A stretch of DNA of 64,000 bases from Bradyrhizobium sp. AZCC 1719 (GTDB lineage Bacteria > Pseudomonadota > Alphaproteobacteria > Rhizobiales > Xanthobacteraceae): assembly GCF_036924525.1 (NCBI RefSeq), contig NZ_JAZHRU010000001.1:3253001-3317000 (forward strand). The letters are read 5' to 3'. How positions within the stretch are numbered: position 1 is the stretch's first letter; each line of letters opens with the position of its first letter. Positions 53,443-62,369 of the stretch are shown here, piece after piece. Made by a program: the position numbers and the translations under genes. The notes under the pieces were generated by a model. It did not search any database. It worked only from the letters and a program-made list of their open reading frames with translations, and was not told where the DNA came from.

Positions 53443-53540
53443 CCCTCGTGGTGAGGAGGCGCGGAGCGCCGTCTCGAACCATGAGGCCCGCGGCCCATCC
53501 TTCGAGACGCCCGCTCCGCGGGCTCCTCAGGATGAGGGGG
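53443..53540. repeat. Family F palindromic repeat, copy 2
   Basis: CCCTCGTGGTGAGGAGGCG at the left, CGGGCTCCTCAGGATGAGGG at the right, with GTCTCGAACCAT and GGATGG-type TTCGAGACG arms inside. It is a reversed copy of 40503-40601. Its right end overlaps the last codons of the uracil-DNA glycosylase gene. Confidence 0.8.
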
Positions 53541-54369
53541 AACCTCGTTGCTCCAGCGCCTTTGCGATCGCGCGCAGGTCCTGCCAGGACATCCGCTTGT
53601 AGGACGGCGAGCGCAACAAATAGGCCGGGTGGAACGTCGCCATGGCGCGGATGGAGCGGGTGCCGGTGTCGTAGTCGAACCATTTGCCGCGGGTCTTCAT
53701 GATGCCATCGCGGGTCGACAGCAGCGTTTGCGTCGAGGGGTTGCCGAGCGTCACCAGTATGTCGGGGTTCACGAGTTCGATCTGCCGCTGGATGAACGGC
53801 AGGCAGATTTGCGTCTCCTGCGGCGTTGGCGTTCGGTTGCCGGGCGGCCGCCAGGGAATCACGTTGGCGATGTAGGCCTTGCTGCGGTCCAGTCCGATTG
53901 CCGCGATCATCCGGTCCAGCAACTTGCCGGAACGTCCGACGAAGGGCAGGCCCTCGATGTCTTCGTCGCGTCCGGGTGCTTCGCCGACGAACATGATGCG
54001 CGCCTGCGGGTTGCCGTCGGCAAACACCAGCCGCGTCGCGGTGTTTCGGAGCGCGCAGCCCTCGAAAGTTTCCAGGAGCGTGCGCAGCGCTTCCAGTGTC
54101 GGCGCCGTTCGCGCCGCTTCGCGCGCGAGAGCGGTGGCGGCTTCCGGCGCGGGCGCTATTTCGCTGCGCGGAACTGCCTGCACCGCGGCGGGCATTTCCC
54201 TGACGGGGCGGGGTGGCGCAGTCTCGCGGACAGCGATGGGGGCAGCAGGGGTGTCGGCCTCGGTCAGCCGATCGACTGGTTCCTCCATCAACGCGCAATC
54301 GACCCCGGCCTCCAGATAAAAAGCCAGCAATTGCCTGACATTAGGTGTGGGTTCGGGGATCAAATCCAT
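53527..54369 (-). CDS. Uracil-DNA glycosylase, type 4
   Basis: 280 residues. The catalytic and cluster region is IMFVGEAPGRDEDIEGLPFVG, followed by RSGKLLDRMIAAIGLDRS and ANVIPWRPPGNRTPTPQE; the C-terminal ATFHPAYLLRSP carries the catalytic His. The N-terminal 100 residues are a linker rich in proline and alanine, longer than usual. Fe-S type uracil-DNA glycosylases remove uracil from DNA. The stop codon lies inside a family F repeat, so the repeat supplies the last few residues. Confidence 0.92.
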   Translation of the reverse strand: MDLIPEPTPNVRQLLAFYLEAGVDCALMEEPVDRLTEADTPAAPIAVRETAPPRPVREMPAAVQAVPRSEIAPAPEAATALAREAARTAPTLEALRTLLETFEGCALRNTATRLVFADGNPQARIMFVGEAPGRDEDIEGLPFVGRSGKLLDRMIAAIGLDRSKAYIANVIPWRPPGNRTPTPQETQICLPFIQRQIELVNPDILVTLGNPSTQTLLSTRDGIMKTRGKWFDYDTGTRSIRAMATFHPAYLLRSPSYKRMSWQDLRAIAKALEQRGSPSS

Positions 54370-54496
54370 GATGCCAATCTAATACGGATCGAGCCGGCGT
54401 GAAACGCCTCGCATTGCATTTCCATGGTTGTCCTCCCCGCAAAAATCGGAAACAACGAGCCTTTAGAGCCGTTCTCAATTGGGCTGAGATCAGATC

Positions 54497-56155
54497 ATGA
54501 GTGCAGAAGAACTTCCTCCCCGCGAATCCATGGAATTCGACGTCGTGATCGTCGGCGCCGGGCCGTCCGGCCTCGCTGCGGCGATCCGGCTGAAGCAGCT
54601 CAATGCCGATCTCAGCATCGTCGTGGTGGAGAAGGGTTCCGAAGTCGGCGCGCACATCCTGTCGGGCGCGGTGATCGATCCGGTGTCGCTCGACAAGTTG
54701 ATTCCGGATTGGCGTGAGGACGCCGATTGCCCGCTCAAAACCCAGGTCAAGGACGACCGCTTCTACTGGACCACCGCGACCAGCGCGATCCGGCTGCCGA
54801 ATTTCGCAATGCCGCCGCTGATGTACAATCATCACTGCTATATCGGCTCGCTCGGCAATGTCTGCCGCTGGCTGGCGCCGAAAGCCGAGGCGCTCGGCGT
54901 CGAAATCTATCCCGGCTTTGCCGCGGCCGAGGTGCTGTATGACGATAACGGTGCAGTGCGTGGCATCGCCACCGGCGACATGGGCATCGCCAGGGACGGC
55001 AGCCACAAGGATTCCTACACCCGCGGCATGGAACTGCTCGGCAAATACACCCTGTTCGCCGAAGGTGCGCGCGGCAGCCTGAGCAAAGAACTGATCGCGA
55101 AATTCTCGCTCGACGCGAAAAGCGAGCCGCCGAAATTCGGCATTGGGTTGAAGGAAGTCTGGGAGATCGATCCCGCCAAGCACCAGAAGGGCCTGATCCA
55201 GCATTCGTTCGGCTGGCCGCTCAACAATAAAACCGGCGGCGGCTCGTTCCTCTATCATTACGACGACAACAAGGTGGCGGTCGGTTTCGTCGTGCATCTC
55301 AATTACGACGATCCGTATCTCTCGCCATTCGACGAATTCCAGCGCTTCAAGACGCATCCCGCCATCCGCCCCGTGTTCGAAGGTGGCAAGCGTATCTCCT
55401 ACGGCGCGCGCGCCATCACCGAGGGCGGCTATCAGTCGGTGCCGCGGCTGAGTTTCCCGGGCGGTGCGCTGATCGGCTGCGCGGCGGGCTTCGTCAACGT
55501 GCCGCGCATCAAGGGCGTGCACAACGCGATGGGCAGCGGCATGCTCGCGGCGGAACACGTTGCGGCGGCGCTCGGCGCCGGCCGCGCCAATGACGAACTG
55601 GTGGAGTACGAAAACGCCTGGCGCGATTCCGCCGTAGGTCGAGACCTGCACCGGGTCCGCAACGTCAAGCCGCTATGGTCGAAATTCGGCACCATCATCG
55701 GCGTGGCGCTGGGCGGCTTCGACATGTGGTGCAACACGCTGGGCTTCTCGCTGTTCGGAACCCAGTCGCACGCCAAGTCCGACCGCAAGACGCTGGATCC
55801 GGCCAAGGCGCATGCGCCGATCGCCTATCCCAAGCCGGATGGCAAGCTCACCTTCGACAAGCTGTCCTCGGTGTTCCTCTCCAACACCAACCATGAGGAG
55901 GATCAGCCGGTTCATCTCAAGGTCGCCGACATGAACCTGCAGAAGACGTCCGAGCACGATGTCTATGCCGGTCCGTCGAACCGCTATTGCCCGGCCGGCG
56001 TCTATGAATGGGTCGAGGAGGCCTCGGGTCCGCGCTTCCAGATCAACGCCCAGAACTGCGTCCACTGCAAAACCTGTGACGTGAAGGACCCGAACGGCAA
56101 TATCAACTGGGTTCCGCCGGAAGGCGGCGGCGGGCCCAATTACCAGGGCATGTAA
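54497..56155 (+). CDS. etfQO: Electron transfer flavoprotein-ubiquinone oxidoreductase
   Basis: 552 residues. FAD binding is at the N-terminus, DVVIVGAGPSGLAAAIRL. Around 330-350, GCAAGFVNVPRIKGVHNAM belongs to the ubiquinone-binding part. The 4Fe-4S ligands are in CPAGVYEW and CVHCKTCDVKDPNGNI near the C-terminus, which ends GGGGPNYQGM as in all ETF-QO proteins. It passes electrons from acyl-CoA and other dehydrogenases to ubiquinone at the membrane. It is a single gene, divergent from the uracil-DNA glycosylase gene. Confidence 0.96.
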   Translation: MSAEELPPRESMEFDVVIVGAGPSGLAAAIRLKQLNADLSIVVVEKGSEVGAHILSGAVIDPVSLDKLIPDWREDADCPLKTQVKDDRFYWTTATSAIRLPNFAMPPLMYNHHCYIGSLGNVCRWLAPKAEALGVEIYPGFAAAEVLYDDNGAVRGIATGDMGIARDGSHKDSYTRGMELLGKYTLFAEGARGSLSKELIAKFSLDAKSEPPKFGIGLKEVWEIDPAKHQKGLIQHSFGWPLNNKTGGGSFLYHYDDNKVAVGFVVHLNYDDPYLSPFDEFQRFKTHPAIRPVFEGGKRISYGARAITEGGYQSVPRLSFPGGALIGCAAGFVNVPRIKGVHNAMGSGMLAAEHVAAALGAGRANDELVEYENAWRDSAVGRDLHRVRNVKPLWSKFGTIIGVALGGFDMWCNTLGFSLFGTQSHAKSDRKTLDPAKAHAPIAYPKPDGKLTFDKLSSVFLSNTNHEEDQPVHLKVADMNLQKTSEHDVYAGPSNRYCPAGVYEWVEEASGPRFQINAQNCVHCKTCDVKDPNGNINWVPPEGGGGPNYQGM

Positions 56156-56419
56156 GAGGCCGTATAGACCACGATTGCGTGAGCTGGAGGAGGGTGATAC
56201 CGCCTCCGGCCACGATACCGCCACAGTAAAAGCGTTTCCGGGTTGGGCTGGCTAAATCGGAGCCCTAGGGGCCTATCTGCCAATCGATTCGCCAACCCGT
56301 ATCCTTGCGGTTGAAGGCCAAAAGCGGCATTGTCGCTGCCTGAGATGCCGCCGCTTGGGTTTGCATTCGAGACCGATCGTAACGATCCCGCCATACATCC
56401 TGGAGCTAGGCGAACTGTG

Positions 56420-58201
56420 ATGCTTTCCACTCGTATGAATCGTTGGACCATCGCCGCAATTACTGTTGCCAGCCTGGCCGCGCCTGGCGTGGCCTGGGCG
56501 CAGACGCCCGAACATACGGCCGACAACGCCGCGCAATTCCCCACCAAATCCGATCTGAAGTCGCTGACGACGGCAGGCAGCTATCTCGCCGCGCGCCATG
56601 CCAGCGTCGAGCGCGATGCGGCCTCGGCTGCGGCATTCTATCGCTCTGCGCTGCGCACCGATCCGAAGAACAACGAACTCCTGGATCGCGCCTTCATCTC
56701 TTCGCTCGCCGATGGCGACATCGATGAGGCGGTCAAGCTCGCCGATCGCATCCTGACGATGGACAAGGCGAACCGCGTTGCGCGGCTGGTGGTCGGCGTC
56801 CGCGACCTCAAGCAGAAGAAATATGCGGCCGCGCAGCTCAACATCAACCAGTCGATCCGCGGGCCGATCACCGACCTGGTGGCCACGTTGCTGTCGGGAT
56901 GGGCGAGCTACGGCGCGGGCGATGCCAAGACCGCGGTTGCCAATATCGACAAGCTGACCGGCCCCGAATGGTATCCGATCTTCAAGGATCTCCACACCGG
57001 CATGATCCTGGAGATCTCGGGCAAGGACAAGGACGCCGGCACGCGGTTCGAGCGCGCCCACAAACTCGACGATTCGATGCTGCGTGTATCCGACGCCTAT
57101 GCGCGCTGGCTGTCGCGCAACAAGGATGGCGCGGCGGCGGCCGGCATTTACGAAGCGTTCGACAAGAAGTTGCCGCGGCATCCGCTGGTGCAGGAAGGTC
57201 TGCGCGAGACCCGGGCTGGCAAAAAGATGGCGGCGCTGGTCGATTCGGCGCAGGCCGGCGCGGCCGAGGCGCTGTACGGCATCGGCGCCACGCTGACCCG
57301 CCGCGGCGGCGAGGATCTGGCGCTGGTCTATCTGCAACTCGCGCTCTATCTGCAGCCCAATCATCCGCTGGCGCTGTTGTCGCTCGCCGATCTCTACGAG
57401 TCCGTGAAGAAGCCGCAGATGGCGATCAAGGTCTACGAGCGCATGCCGGCCAGTTCGCCGCTCAAGCGCAACGCGCAGATCCAGCTCGCCACCAATCTCG
57501 ACGCCGCCGACCGCAGCGAAGAGGCGATCAAGATCCTCAAGGGCGTCACCGCGGAGGCGCCGAAGGACATCGAAGCCATCATGGCGCTCGGCAATATTGA
57601 GCGCGGCCGCAAGAAGTTCAACGATTGCGCCAATACCTATACGCTCGCGATCGACGCGATGCCCGGCGTGACGGACAAGAACACCTGGGTCACTTACTAC
57701 TATCGCGGCATTTGCGAGGAACGTTCCAAGCAGTGGAGCAAGGCCGAGGCCGACATGCGCAAGGCGCTCGAGCTGCAGCCCGAGCAACCGCATGTCCTGA
57801 ACTATCTCGGCTATTCCTGGATCGACCAGGGCATCAACCTCGACGAAGGCATGAAGATGATCCGGCGCGCCGTCGACCAGCGCCCCGATGACGGCTACAT
57901 CGTGGATTCGCTGGGCTGGGCGTTTTACCGGATCGGCAATTTTGAAGACGCGGTAAAGCATCTCGAGCGTGCGATCGACCTCAAGCCGGAGGATCCGACC
58001 ATCAATGACCATCTCGGCGATGCCTATTGGCGCGTCGGGCGGACGCTGGAAGCCAAATTCCAGTGGGCCCATGCCCGCGACCTCAAGCCCGAGGCAGAGG
58101 AATTGCCGAAGATCGAAGCCAAGATTGCCAACGGCCTGCCCGAAGACACTTCCTCTGCGGCTTCCGCCGACAAGAAGAAAGAAGACGGTAGGGGTGGCTG
58201 A
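56420..58201 (+). CDS. Exported TPR protein
   Basis: 593 residues from MLSTRMNRWTIAA; the frame begins at 56330, but the 56420 ATG opens a clear signal peptide cut after AWAQ. About a dozen TPR-type helix pairs run through the mature part, e.g. DLALVYLQLALYLQPNHPLA, and near the C-terminus GYSWIDQGINLDEGMKMI and SLGWAFYRIGNFEDAVKHL. The end is charged. The likely site is the periplasm or the outer membrane. It lies directly before ispE (27 bases), but no functional tie is evident. Confidence 0.88.
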   Translation: MLSTRMNRWTIAAITVASLAAPGVAWAQTPEHTADNAAQFPTKSDLKSLTTAGSYLAARHASVERDAASAAAFYRSALRTDPKNNELLDRAFISSLADGDIDEAVKLADRILTMDKANRVARLVVGVRDLKQKKYAAAQLNINQSIRGPITDLVATLLSGWASYGAGDAKTAVANIDKLTGPEWYPIFKDLHTGMILEISGKDKDAGTRFERAHKLDDSMLRVSDAYARWLSRNKDGAAAAGIYEAFDKKLPRHPLVQEGLRETRAGKKMAALVDSAQAGAAEALYGIGATLTRRGGEDLALVYLQLALYLQPNHPLALLSLADLYESVKKPQMAIKVYERMPASSPLKRNAQIQLATNLDAADRSEEAIKILKGVTAEAPKDIEAIMALGNIERGRKKFNDCANTYTLAIDAMPGVTDKNTWVTYYYRGICEERSKQWSKAEADMRKALELQPEQPHVLNYLGYSWIDQGINLDEGMKMIRRAVDQRPDDGYIVDSLGWAFYRIGNFEDAVKHLERAIDLKPEDPTINDHLGDAYWRVGRTLEAKFQWAHARDLKPEAEELPKIEAKIANGLPEDTSSAASADKKKEDGRGG

Positions 58202-58228
58202 GGCAAGGACTTTGGGGGCTGTTCGGCA

Positions 58229-59113
58229 ATGCCGCTGTTGAATGACATTGCGCGCGCCAAGGTCAACCTGACCTTGCGGGTGAATGGCCGCCGTGCCGAC
58301 GGCTACCATGATCTCGAAAGCGTGGTGGCGTTCGCCGACTGCGCCGACCGGCTGACGCTGACGCCGGGTTCGGATCTGGATTTGAAGATGTCGGGACCGC
58401 TGGCGCAGGCCTGCGGCGAGACCTCGGACAACCTGGTGCTCAAGGCCGCGCGCCTCTTGGCCGAGCGCGTACCGGACATGAAAGCCGGCAGCTTTACGCT
58501 CGACAAGGTCTTGCCGGTCGCGGCCGGAATCGGCGGCGGTTCGGCCGATGCCGCGGCGGCGCTGCGGTTGCTTGCGCAGTCGAACGGGCTCGCGCTCGAC
58601 GATCCCCGCATCGTCGAGGTCGCGCAGCTGACCGGCGCTGACGTGCCGGTCTGCGTCAACTCACGCGGCTGCGTCATGACCGGCGTCGGCGAAACGCTGC
58701 AGCCGCTCAGTCTGCCGAAGATGCCGTGCGTGATGGTCAACCCCGGCGTTGCCGTCGCGACCCGCGACGTTTTCAATGCGCTCGGCCTGCGCACCGGCGA
58801 ATTGCTGGTCGGCGTCACCGACGTCCTGCTGCGGGACCGGTGGCCGGACGAGAAGGCATCGCTGGAAGATTGGGTTGAAGCGCTCGCCGCCAGCTCCAAC
58901 GATCTGGAAGCGCCCGCCATGCGTGTTCAGCCCGTGATCGGCGAGGTCATCGCAGCGCTCAACGCGACCAACGGCGCCTGGCTGGCACGGATGTCCGGCT
59001 CCGGCGCCACCTGCTTTGCGATCTATGAGAACACCGTCGAAGCCGGACGCGCGGCAGAGCAGATCCGGCGCGATCACCCCGGATGGTGGGTGCATGCGGG
59101 AACGCTGAGCTGA
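58229..59113 (+). CDS. ispE: 4-diphosphocytidyl-2-C-methyl-D-erythritol kinase
   Basis: 294 residues. ARAKVNLTLRVNGRRADGYH is the N-terminal GHMP block with the substrate-binding lysine, PVAAGIGGGSADAAAAL is the ATP-binding glycine-rich loop, and ARMSGSGATCFAIYE the third GHMP motif. It phosphorylates CDP-ME in the MEP pathway to isoprenoids. It follows the TPR gene by 27 bases. Another isoprenoid gene, polyprenyl diphosphate synthase, is 900 bases away on the other strand. Confidence 0.96.
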   Translation: MPLLNDIARAKVNLTLRVNGRRADGYHDLESVVAFADCADRLTLTPGSDLDLKMSGPLAQACGETSDNLVLKAARLLAERVPDMKAGSFTLDKVLPVAAGIGGGSADAAAALRLLAQSNGLALDDPRIVEVAQLTGADVPVCVNSRGCVMTGVGETLQPLSLPKMPCVMVNPGVAVATRDVFNALGLRTGELLVGVTDVLLRDRWPDEKASLEDWVEALAASSNDLEAPAMRVQPVIGEVIAALNATNGAWLARMSGSGATCFAIYENTVEAGRAAEQIRRDHPGWWVHAGTLS

Positions 59114-59121
59114 AGGCATTT

Positions 59122-59210
59122 CGTAGGGTGGGCAAAGCGAAGCGTGCCCACCATTCCCAGCGGAGTGCTGATGGTGGGCACGGCGCAAGAGCGCCTTTGC
59201 CCACCCTACG
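59122..59210. repeat. GTAGGGTGGGC palindromic repeat, copy 1
   Basis: CGTAGGGTGGGCAAAGCG at the left and inverted CTTTGCCCACCCTACG at the right, with inner arms GTGCCCACCAT and ATGGTGGGCAC. It lies two bases from the LysE stop. Confidence 0.85.
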
Positions 59211-59212
59211 GG

Positions 59213-59842
59213 CTAGCTCGCAGGCCGTCGTGCCAGCGCCAGCGAAATGCCGAGGCCCGCGATGAACAGCCCCGAGCCCTGTCGCAATCGTTGAAGCACA
59301 TTCGGTCTGCGCGTGAGACTACCGCGCGCGGTGGCGGCCATCATCACCACGATGATATCGACAAGCGTGTTCAGCGCGACCGAGATCAGGCCCAGCGCCA
59401 TGAACTGGAGCGCCGGATAGCTGCCGGCCGGGTCGAGGAATTGTGGAATGAAGGCCAGGAAGAAGGCCGCGGTCTTCGGGTTCAAGGCTTCGACCAGCAC
59501 GCCTTCCCGGAACGCCCGTTGTGTACCGACCGCGATGGCTTGCTGCGGCAGCAGATCGCGCGCCTCGCGAAATGTCTTGATGCCGAGCCACACGAGATAG
59601 ATTGCGCCGGCGAATTTGAGCGCGGTGAACAGCTCAGCGCTGGCCAGGATGAGCGCCGAGACGCCAAGCCCGCCCGCGATCACGTGCACGAGCCCGCCGA
59701 GCGCAGTCCCGAATGTCGAAGCGATACCGGCGCTCTTGCCGCCCGACAGCGTCCGCGCGGCGACGTAGAAGATGCCGGGACCGGGGACAGCGGCGATGAT
59801 GAGTGCGGCCAAGAGGAATAGCGTGAAGCTGGTGCTGTTCAT
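59213..59842 (-). CDS. LysE family amino-acid exporter
   Basis: 209 residues from MNSTSFTLFLLAALIIAAVPGPG, the LysE/RhtB signature (AAxxPGPG). About six helices; KFAGAIYLVWLGIKTFRE and FREGVLVEALNPKTAAFFLAF are the other conserved blocks. Members export lysine, homoserine, threonine or related compounds. The frame to 59920 runs into the upstream repeat and is rejected. The gene is flanked on both sides by GTAGGGTGGGC palindromes (59122-59210 and 59854-59984). Confidence 0.93.
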   Translation of the reverse strand: MNSTSFTLFLLAALIIAAVPGPGIFYVAARTLSGGKSAGIASTFGTALGGLVHVIAGGLGVSALILASAELFTALKFAGAIYLVWLGIKTFREARDLLPQQAIAVGTQRAFREGVLVEALNPKTAAFFLAFIPQFLDPAGSYPALQFMALGLISVALNTLVDIIVVMMAATARGSLTRRPNVLQRLRQGSGLFIAGLGISLALARRPAS

Positions 59843-59853
59843 TAATCGCCTTT

Positions 59854-59984
59854 GTAGGGTGGGCAAAGCCAACGGGTCGCGCGAATGCGCGCCCGATGAC
59901 AGGCTCCGCGTGCCCACCAAAGCATGTCCTCAAAACGGGTGAAGTTGGTGGGCACGGCGCAAGAGCGCCTTTGCCCACCCTACG
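59854..59984. repeat. GTAGGGTGGGC palindromic repeat, copy 2
   Basis: GTAGGGTGGGCAAAGCC at the left, TTTGCCCACCCTAC at the right, with a longer centre containing TCGCGCGAATGCGCGC than the 59122 copy. It ends 11 bases from the polyprenyl synthase stop. Confidence 0.85.
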
Positions 59985-59994
59985 CGGGCGCAGC

Positions 59995-61005
59995 TCAATG
60001 CGACCTTGCCAGGCAGAACGCCACGACCTGTTCGAGTGCGGTTTTCATCGGCGAGGCCGGGAATAGCGCGAGCGCGTCGACGGCCATTGCGCCGTAATGC
60101 TGGGCGCGGCTGATCGTGTCCTCCAGCGCGCGGTGCTTGGTCATCAAGCCGATGGCGTGATCGAGATCGCTGTGGCCGATCTCGCCACGCTCCAATGCCT
60201 TGATCCAGAATTGCCGCTCGCTGTCATTGCCGCGACGGAACGCCAGCACCACCGGCAGCGTGATCTTGCCTTCGCGGAAATCGTCGCCGATGTTCTTGCC
60301 GAGTTTCGCAGCCTTGCCGCCATAATCCAGCACGTCGTCGACGAGCTGGAATGCGATGCCGAGATTCATGCCGACCGAGCGGCATGCGGTTTGCTCGGCC
60401 TTCGGCCGGTTGGCGATCACGGGTCCGACTTCGCAGGCGGCGGCGAACAGTTCGGCGGTCTTGCCCCTGATCACGGCGAGGTATTCGTCCTCGGTGGTCG
60501 CGGTGTTCTTGGCCGCCGCAAGCTGCATCACTTCGCCTTCGGCGATGGTGGCCGCGGCCGAGGAGAGAATGTCGAGCGCACGCAGCGAGCCGACCTCGAC
60601 CATCATGCGAAAGGCCTGGCCGAGCAGGAAGTCGCCGACCAGCACGCTCGCCTCATTGCCCCACAGCATCCGCGCCGACAGCTTGCCGCGGCGCAGCTCG
60701 CTCTCGTCGACCACGTCGTCATGCAAGAGCGTCGCGGTGTGCATGAACTCGACTGCGGCGGCGAGCTTGATGTGGCCGTCGCCGGAATAGTTGGAGAGCT
60801 GGGCCATCGCCAGCGTCAGCATCGGGCGCAGACGTTTGCCGCCGGATGAGATCAGGTGGTTGGCGACTTCCGGAATCATGGTGACTTCCGATCCCGTGCG
60901 CGACAGGATCGTGGCGTTGACCCGCTCCATGTCGGCGGCGACCAGCCCGACCAGCGCATCTATCGAAGCGTTCGACGGGCTTTCGAAGGGTACAATAACC
61001 GCCAC
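59995..61005 (-). CDS. Polyprenyl diphosphate synthase (octaprenyl/decaprenyl type)
   Basis: 336 residues from a GTG at 61005 (TTGGAG six bases before); a TTG at 61017 is the alternative. The first aspartate-rich motif is LLHDDVVDESELRRG and the second QLVDDVLDYGG, the catalytic metal-binding pair of trans-prenyltransferases. GGKRLRPMLTLAMAQL is the IPP-binding segment. It builds the polyisoprenoid tail of ubiquinone. It is a single gene transcribed away from the DUF2007 gene. Confidence 0.95.
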   Translation of the reverse strand: MAVIVPFESPSNASIDALVGLVAADMERVNATILSRTGSEVTMIPEVANHLISSGGKRLRPMLTLAMAQLSNYSGDGHIKLAAAVEFMHTATLLHDDVVDESELRRGKLSARMLWGNEASVLVGDFLLGQAFRMMVEVGSLRALDILSSAAATIAEGEVMQLAAAKNTATTEDEYLAVIRGKTAELFAAACEVGPVIANRPKAEQTACRSVGMNLGIAFQLVDDVLDYGGKAAKLGKNIGDDFREGKITLPVVLAFRRGNDSERQFWIKALERGEIGHSDLDHAIGLMTKHRALEDTISRAQHYGAMAVDALALFPASPMKTALEQVVAFCLARSH

Positions 61006-61138
61006 ACGGGTCTCCAATTTTGGCCAATTCGCACTATCCTTATTCTACAATAGAAAGTGCCGGCAATCGCGGCAAGGGCACGTAACGGTTGACAGACCCC
61101 GTGCCGTCGTCGCATCGGGGCAAAAAGGAGAACACCAC

Positions 61139-61366
61139 TTGCGGGAATTGGTCAGGACCAACGATATCGTGCTGGTTTCTGCGATCGGCGCGCTGCTCGA
61201 CGGCGCCAATATCCATCATCTGGTGCTGGACCAGAACATGAGCGTCATCGAGGGATCGCTCGGCATCCTGCCACGCCGCATCCTGGTTCATGAGGACGAC
61301 AATCGCGCAGCCCGCCAGTTGCTGGCCGACGCCGGTCTGGCTCACGAATTGCGCCCCGATGACTGA
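61139..61366 (+). CDS. DUF2007 protein (putative signal-transducing protein)
   Basis: 75 residues from a TTG at 61139; AAGGAG lies eight bases upstream and there is no ATG. The sequence is RELVRTNDIVLVSAIGALLD, then GANIHHLVLDQNMSVIEGSL, and ends ELRPDD. This matches DUF2007, a small PII-like fold of unknown role. The stop overlaps the start of the following methyltransferase gene by eight bases, so they are co-translated. Confidence 0.85.
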   Translation: MRELVRTNDIVLVSAIGALLDGANIHHLVLDQNMSVIEGSLGILPRRILVHEDDNRAARQLLADAGLAHELRPDD

Positions 61367-62120
61367 CCTCGAACTCACCGAGGATGCGTTTCTCGGCGGG
61401 CAATTGCGTTTGAAGCAGCTGAAATCGGGACATCGCGCCGGTCACGATGCAGTGCTGCTGGCGGCGGCGACCGCGGCCCGTCCGGGCGACCGCGTGGCCG
61501 ATCTCGGCGCCGGCGTCGGCGTCGCGGGGCTTTCGGTTGCCAGGCGGGTGGCCGGCGTCGATCTGGTTCTGGTCGAGATCGATGCTGTGCTGGCGGGCCT
61601 TGCGCGCGCCAATGCGGAGGCGAATGCGATTCTAGCCAGTGTGATCGTGCTTGACGTGGAGGCCGATGCCACAGCCTTTGCCGCTGCCGGACTCCTTCCT
61701 GACAGCGTCGATGCGGTGCTGATGAATCCGCCCTTCAACGACCCGGCGCGGCATCGCGTCTCGCCGGACACGGCACGCGGGACCGCGCATATGGCGACCG
61801 CAACGACGCTCTCGAAATGGATTCACGCGGCGCGGCGCATTCTCAAATCGAAGGGAGCGCTGACGCTGATCTGGCGTGCCGATGGAATCGCCGAGGTGCT
61901 CTCGGCGCTCGATCACGGTTTCGGGAGCCTGCAGGTGCTGCCGGTTCACGGTGACGCACGGGGGCCTGCCAATCGCATCCTGGTGCGCGCCACCAAGGGT
62001 GGGCGGGCACCGACGCAAATCCATCCCGCCCTGATGCTCAATGACGAGCAAGGTCAGCCCCACAAAAGGGTGCAGGAGATTCTGGCCGGGAAGGGAACCT
62101 TGCCGCTCGCGAACCTGTAA
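61359..62120 (+). CDS. TrmN6-like N6-adenine methyltransferase
   Basis: 253 residues from MTDLELTEDAFLGGQLRLKQ. QLKSGHRAGHDAVLLAAA and VADLGAGVGVAGLSVARR form the SAM site; LMNPPFNDP is the NPPF motif of N6-adenine methyltransferases, as in tRNA1(Val) A37 methyltransferase (TrmN6/YfiC). The target is probably tRNA, but rRNA is not excluded. It is coupled to the DUF2007 gene upstream. Confidence 0.88.
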   Translation: MTDLELTEDAFLGGQLRLKQLKSGHRAGHDAVLLAAATAARPGDRVADLGAGVGVAGLSVARRVAGVDLVLVEIDAVLAGLARANAEANAILASVIVLDVEADATAFAAAGLLPDSVDAVLMNPPFNDPARHRVSPDTARGTAHMATATTLSKWIHAARRILKSKGALTLIWRADGIAEVLSALDHGFGSLQVLPVHGDARGPANRILVRATKGGRAPTQIHPALMLNDEQGQPHKRVQEILAGKGTLPLANL

Positions 62121-62147
62121 AGTCGGCCCGCAACTCCCAATTACTCG

Positions 62148-62246
62148 CTACTGCGGAAGCGTCTCTGACTGTTGTTTGGGCGCCGACGTAAAATGAATCG
62201 CGGTCAGAAGGCTGCCGATGAGCATTATCAGCAGGTAGATTTTCAT
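62148..62246 (-). CDS. Tiny membrane protein, 32 residues, unknown function
   Basis: MKIYLLIMLIGSLLTAIHF is a single hydrophobic helix, followed by a polar tail TSAPKQQSETLPQ. GGAG lies seven bases before the ATG. The longer frame to 62333 runs through basic, non-conserved sequence. It lies in the 249-base gap between convergent neighbours and is the only candidate there. The evidence is composition and RBS only. Confidence 0.4.
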   Translation of the reverse strand: MKIYLLIMLIGSLLTAIHFTSAPKQQSETLPQ

Positions 62247-62369
62247 GTCAGTCTCCGCTGCGCCATTGCAGTCTCTCGTCTGCAATGCAAAAGGCATTCC
62301 TGCCAAAAGGCGTTCCGGCCTTTCCAATGACATTGGCGTGATAAAAAATGGTTAATTCGAGGTAACGGC

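Noticed and set aside
56273..58309. A 678-codon frame opposite the TPR protein
   Set aside because: Antisense shadow; the plus strand has a signal peptide and regular TPRs.
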